From: Candidatus Falkowbacteria bacterium HGW-Falkowbacteria-2
Lineage (GTDB): Bacteria; Patescibacteriota; Patescibacteriia; Patescibacteriales; UBA12465
Direction: 5' to 3'
DNA length: 16,195 bases
Assembly (NCBI GenBank): GCA_002841655.1
Contig: PHAH01000008.1
Coordinates: forward strand, 1-16,195
This document shows positions 13,621 to 16,195 of this stretch, piece after piece. A program made the position numbers and the translations under genes. The stretch's first letter is position 1, and each line of letters begins with the position of its first letter. The notes below the pieces were generated by a model. That model was not told the origin of the DNA and did not search any database. It saw only the letters and a list, made by a program, of their open reading frames with translations.

Positions 13621-14077
13621 ATTTTTTTTCTTTAATCAATTTATTCAACTCACGACGGAATTCATTCGCATCTTTGAAAGATTCATACACTGAAGCATAC
13701 CGAATATAGGCGACAGGATCAGTTTTCTTTAGATGCTTCATCACTATTTGCCCAACTTGCAGTGAAGTTACTTCTCCTTGTCTCATTTTTTGCAAATCGC
13801 GTTCAATACCATGTATAATCTGTTTAAACTTATCTTCTGTCACCGACCTCTTCTCTAAAGATTTTCTCAATCCACTCACTAATTTCTCACGGCTATAGGA
13901 TTCACGGCGGCCATCCCGTTTCACGATGATGAGATCAAGAATTTCGATTTCTTCGTAAGTTGAAAAGCGGAAAGTACACTTCAAACATTCACGACGACGG
14001 CGTATTGAAAGGCCATCCGGCGCTACACGGGAATCAACCACTTTCGTGTCATGATAATAACAGACCGGACATTTCAT
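13619..14077 (-). CDS. nrdR: Transcriptional repressor NrdR
   Basis: Nucleotide-sensing repressor of ribonucleotide reductase genes. The 152 residues match the family. An N-terminal zinc ribbon (C3-x2-C6 and C31-x2-C34, in MKCPVCYYHDTKVVDSR and ECLKCTFRFST) with the RRRRECLKC segment binds DNA. An ATP-cone (about 49-139, opening IIVKRDGRRESY) reads ATP and dATP levels. YIRYASVYESF near the end is the typical closing motif. It is the first gene of the nrd group and has its own sigma-70 promoter. Two NrdR-box-like sites sit between promoter and ATG, suggesting autoregulation and, by read-through, control of nrdD and the genes behind it. No Shine-Dalgarno at the ATG. Confidence 0.96.
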   Translation of the reverse strand: MKCPVCYYHDTKVVDSRVAPDGLSIRRRRECLKCTFRFSTYEEIEILDLIIVKRDGRRESYSREKLVSGLRKSLEKRSVTEDKFKQIIHGIERDLQKMRQGEVTSLQVGQIVMKHLKKTDPVAYIRYASVYESFKDANEFRRELNKLIKEKK

Positions 14078-14090
14078 AAAAGCTTGATAA

Positions 14091-14106
14091 AAGCTATATT
14101 TTGTGG
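14091..14106 (-). promoter_or_regulatory. NrdR box 2 (promoter-distal) upstream of nrdR
   Basis: Minus-strand CCACAAAATATAGCTT agrees with the recalled consensus ACACwATATATwGTGT at 12 of 16 positions. It is separated by exactly 16 bases from box 1, so the centres are 32 bases apart, about three helical turns, as in known tandem NrdR boxes. It lies 13 bases before the nrdR start codon. Confidence 0.65.
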
Positions 14107-14122
14107 GCTGTTTAACGTTTAC

Positions 14123-14138
14123 CCACTAAATCTAGTAA
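14123..14138 (-). promoter_or_regulatory. NrdR box 1 (promoter-proximal) upstream of nrdR
   Basis: Minus-strand TTACTAGATTTAGTGG agrees with the recalled NrdR consensus at 11 of 16 positions and is itself a near-palindrome (ACTA...TAGT). It lies immediately downstream of the predicted transcription start near 14140, where bound NrdR would block initiation or clearance. Confidence 0.65.
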
Positions 14139-14146
14139 TTAACTTC

Positions 14147-14175
14147 ATTATAGCAGAATCCAAAATGTGGGTCAA
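14147..14175 (-). promoter_or_regulatory. Promoter of nrdR
   Basis: TTGACC (14170-14175), a 17-base spacer and a perfect TATAAT (14147-14152) preceded by TGC, so it is both a near-consensus -35/-10 pair and an extended -10. Predicted start near 14140; leader about 60 bases, largely filled by the two NrdR boxes. Confidence 0.8.
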
Positions 14176-14237
14176 AATCAACTAATATTCAGATAAAATT
14201 TAATAATAATGCTTCAAAAGGACATTTCTAATAAAGC

Positions 14238-14246
14238 TTATCCACA
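14238..14246 (+). promoter_or_regulatory. Isolated consensus DnaA box
   Basis: TTATCCACA is the perfect DnaA box, flanked by two AAGCTT palindromes (14234-14239 and 14249-14254). It lies about 100 bases upstream of the nrdR transcription start, in a roughly 135-base stretch (14156-14292) that otherwise holds nothing recognisable. A single box is not an origin; a regulatory role or chance are both possible. Confidence 0.35.
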
Positions 14247-14292
14247 GCAAGCTTAAACCCTTTTAATTAAAGGCTAATAATCTGCAGGGATA

Positions 14293-14316
14293 ACAAAAGC
14301 CCGTAACTACGGGCTT
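14293..14316 (-). terminator. Terminator of the glycosyltransferase gene
   Basis: A perfect 8-bp stem AAGCCCGT/ACGGGCTT (14297-14304, 14309-14316) with a 4-base loop, followed on the minus strand by TTTTG. It begins 24 bases past the stop of the glycosyltransferase. Confidence 0.8.
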
Positions 14317-14339
14317 ATATAAATGTCATTTTTTGAACC

Positions 14340-15056
14340 CTATCCGCGACGTCTGAGAGCCAAAGTCTCGATGAAGAAACGCCAACCATCACTTAGCATG
14401 TTAATCTTGCTGTGACGGCCACTATATCTATTTTCAGACCAGTCTACCGGAATCTCTTTCAGCCTAAATCCTTGCTTTTGGGCATGATAAATCAGTTCGG
14501 TGTCAAAAAACCAGTCATCATTTTTTATAAATGGTGATAATTGGTGCCAAACACTGGTCTTTATGGCCTTGAATCCGCACTGTAAATCAGTGTAGTGGTG
14601 TTTAAGTAGTAATCGTGAGTATCGAATATAAGCACGCGAGCTTGATTCTCGTAACCATGAGCGATTTATTGAAGAAGAGGGTAACATTCTTGAGCCAAAT
14701 ACCAGATCAGCTTCATCATGTAGGATCGGCTCTATGAGGCGTGATAAGGCCTCCAGGTCAACGGCGAGGTCGATATCCATATAAACTAACATGTCGGCCT
14801 GACTCGCGTTGAAATAGGCCTTTATCGCCCTCCCCTTGCCGCCCTGAGGAATGATAAAGCAACGAGCTCCCAAATGACCACTATCAGCGAATGTTTGCAC
14901 CTGTTTTTCAAAGCTCTGAGATGAGCCGTTCACAATAAAGACCAGATTCCATTCATAATCTCTTTTCTGCCCCGACAAAAATTGCCAGATGCGTTCTGCA
15001 TTAGCACTAAAGATTGCCTCTTCATTGTAGACGGGCACGCAGAAGTCGATTCTCAT
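14340..15056 (-). CDS. Polyprenyl-phosphate-sugar synthase-like glycosyltransferase (GT2, DPM/ArnC-type)
   Basis: A cytoplasmic GT-A enzyme of 238 residues resembling dolichyl/undecaprenyl-phosphate mannose synthases, which load a sugar onto the polyprenyl-phosphate carrier for use outside the membrane. Visible motifs: FCVPVYNEE (5-13), GGKGRAIKA (72-80), the metal-binding DIDLAVD (94-100), FGSRM (120-124), DLQCGFKAI (157-165), WFFDTELIY (182-190) and EIPVDW (201-206). No C-terminal TM helices are present, so it is the short soluble or peripheral type. The acceptor and sugar are not determinable. It is a single-gene unit between the ftsZ terminator and its own terminator. Its -10 box is positioned so that transcription would begin at the ATG, giving a leaderless message. 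Confidence 0.85.
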   Translation of the reverse strand: MRIDFCVPVYNEEAIFSANAERIWQFLSGQKRDYEWNLVFIVNGSSQSFEKQVQTFADSGHLGARCFIIPQGGKGRAIKAYFNASQADMLVYMDIDLAVDLEALSRLIEPILHDEADLVFGSRMLPSSSINRSWLRESSSRAYIRYSRLLLKHHYTDLQCGFKAIKTSVWHQLSPFIKNDDWFFDTELIYHAQKQGFRLKEIPVDWSENRYSGRHSKINMLSDGWRFFIETLALRRRG

Positions 15057-15062
15057 ACCTAC

Positions 15063-15100
15063 ATTATATATAAAAAAATCTCTGATTCATAGATTCATAG
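15063..15100 (-). promoter_or_regulatory. Promoter of the glycosyltransferase with a tandem octamer
   Basis: A perfect TATAAT (15063-15068) is followed by just six bases before the ATG at 15056, so the expected +1 is the A of ATG. No good -35 is present. In its place is a direct repeat of CTATGAAT (15085-15092 and 15093-15100), which could be an activator site. Confidence 0.5.
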
Positions 15101-15112
15101 TTTTATGGTTGT

Positions 15113-15145
15113 ATAAACGAAAACGGGACCTTATGGCCCCGTTTT
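15113..15145 (-). terminator. Terminator of ftsZ
   Basis: An 11-bp stem, on the minus strand AAAACGGGGCC-ATAA-GGTCCCGTTTT with one G-U pair (15120-15145), followed by CGTTT. It begins 19 bases past the ftsZ stop. The A/T-rich arms are near-symmetric, so it might also act on plus-strand transcripts. Confidence 0.85.
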
Positions 15146-15163
15146 ATATAAAATACTTGTTAA

Positions 15164-16195
15164 TTATCCTCCCATCTTCTTCCGAATAAATGCTGGAACG
15201 CTCAAATCATCCTCATCATCATCCTTCTCAGGCTCAACGGCCTTTTCAACCCGTTTTTCAACTAATGGTTTTAAGGGGATATTCTTAATGGTCTGTACTT
15301 TAGCCTTCTTGTCTCCCCAGAGAGCGGAGGCAGGAGCGCTTTCCTTCTCATTCTCGCTTTCAATAAAAGGATTTGGAGTATAGCTCTTCAGTTCAGTCTT
15401 AGTGCCACTGCTTTTTCCATCAAAACCGGTAGCAACCACGGTAATTTTGATTTGATCCTTCATGCTTTCATCAATAACAGCACCGAAGATAATCTTAGCG
15501 TCCTCGTCAGCAGCGGAAGTAATGACCTTAGCAGCGTCACTGACTTCGTTCATACTCAAATCTGGACCACCAGTAATTGTGAAGACGATGCCACGGGCAC
15601 CATCAATAGACATATCTAATAAGTTGGAATTAATGGCGGCCTTAGCAGCTTCAATTGCTTTGTTTTCACCGCTAGCCTGACCGATGCCCATTAAAGCAGA
15701 GCCGGCGTTAGCCATAACTGCTTTGACGTCGGCAAAGTCGGCGTTGATAACACCAGGAACAGTGATAATTTCAGCGATACCCTGCACACCTTGTCTTAGA
15801 ACATCATCTGCGATGGCAAAAGCTTCTAGTAAAGAGGTGCGCTTATCAATAACCTGCAAAAGTTTGTCGTTAGAAATAGTAATGATTGTATCAACCTTGT
15901 CCGCTAAATCCGCAAAAGCTCTGTCACCAATATTCTTTCTCTGTCCGCCTTCAAAGACGAAAGGCTTAGTGACTACAGCCACGGTGAGAGCCCCTAAATC
16001 GCGAGCCACCTGGGCGACGATTGGGGAAGCGCCAGAACCAGTGCCACCACCAAGACCACAAGTAACGAAAACCATGTCGCAGCCCTTGAGGGCTTCGCGG
16101 ATTTCATTCTGTGATTCCTCAGCCGCACCACGTCCTAAGTCTGGATTCATACCAGCACCGAGACCTCTGGTCACGGTTTTGCCAATATGGATTTT
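15164..16195 (-). CDS. ftsZ: Cell division protein FtsZ, 5' end cut by the window
   Basis: Tubulin-like GTPase that polymerises into the division ring and recruits the divisome. 343 residues are visible, and roughly the first 60 lie beyond the right edge. The frame continues without a start to the last base (the GTG at 16174 is internal; KIHIGKT precedes it). Visible features: GLGAGMNP, the GTP-binding tubulin signature GGGTGSG (in CGLGGGTGSGA), the synergy loop NADFADV (T7) whose acidic residues complete the active site of the next subunit, and FGAVIDESM in the C-terminal domain. A charged linker leads to the C-terminal peptide LSVPAFIRKK, which binds FtsA/SepF-type membrane tethers. It ends at a strong terminator, so the glycosyltransferase downstream is transcribed separately. 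No ftsA or ftsQ is in the window. Confidence 0.97.
   Translation of the reverse strand, partial: KIHIGKTVTRGLGAGMNPDLGRGAAEESQNEIREALKGCDMVFVTCGLGGGTGSGASPIVAQVARDLGALTVAVVTKPFVFEGGQRKNIGDRAFADLADKVDTIITISNDKLLQVIDKRTSLLEAFAIADDVLRQGVQGIAEIITVPGVINADFADVKAVMANAGSALMGIGQASGENKAIEAAKAAINSNLLDMSIDGARGIVFTITGGPDLSMNEVSDAAKVITSAADEDAKIIFGAVIDESMKDQIKITVVATGFDGKSSGTKTELKSYTPNPFIESENEKESAPASALWGDKKAKVQTIKNIPLKPLVEKRVEKAVEPEKDDDEDDLSVPAFIRKKMGG

Noticed and set aside
14156..14292. Search for a small gene or RNA in the gap upstream of nrdR
   Set aside because: No ORF with a credible start, no RNA fold beyond the terminator at its left end; only the DnaA-like box stands out.

Overview
The window looks like a core-chromosome stretch of a small-genome anaerobic bacterium, most likely a member of the Patescibacteria (Candidate Phyla Radiation, perhaps the Parcubacteria side). 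This placement is an inference. It rests on tightly packed genes, moderate G+C, an oxygen-sensitive class III ribonucleotide reductase as the only dNTP-making enzyme visible, few Shine-Dalgarno sequences, and gene families I know from that group (AI-2E-type permease, coupling-ATPase-like protein with a zinc ribbon, processive membrane GT2, short FtsB/DivIC). No insertion sequence, prophage, integrase or CRISPR array is visible. All protein genes lie on the minus strand; only a tRNA-Gly/tRNA-Thr pair is on the plus strand.

Reading along the minus strand (right to left). (1) ftsZ, cut by the window's right edge, ends at a strong terminator. (2) A polyprenyl-phosphate-sugar-synthase-like glycosyltransferase follows, with a -10 box placed so that its mRNA may be leaderless. 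(3) Next is a deoxyribonucleotide module: nrdR with a good promoter and two NrdR-box-like sites, nrdD, a separate 48-codon ORF carrying the glycyl-radical motif normally found at the C-terminus of NrdD, and nrdG. (4) Joined to nrdG by gaps of 2-21 nt are a small one-helix membrane protein, a TraD/VirD4-like P-loop ATPase without membrane helices but with a C-terminal zinc ribbon, a DEDDh exonuclease and a processive membrane GT2. (5) An ftsB/divIC-like gene follows. (6) After the plus-strand tRNA pair comes a division and cell-wall operon: a secreted RlpA-barrel plus D,D-carboxypeptidase fusion, ftsE and ftsX. (7) Last come tRNA-Gln, an AI-2E family permease, a nucleotidyltransferase-fold protein and the first codons of a possible secreted or membrane protein.

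Two themes tie the window together. One is cell division and envelope building: FtsZ, an FtsB-like protein, FtsEX, the wall hydrolase fusion and two glycosyltransferases. The other is dNTP supply under anaerobiosis: NrdR, NrdD and NrdG.

The most unusual point is that NrdD is encoded in two pieces. The main ORF stops just after its zinc site, and the glycyl-radical segment lies 68 nt downstream in another frame with its own ATG. Other points worth a second look are the RlpA/carboxypeptidase fusion, which lacks the histidine expected in RlpA; the membrane-less coupling-type ATPase next to a one-helix protein and an exonuclease; and a tRNA-Gly with C instead of U at T-loop position 55.
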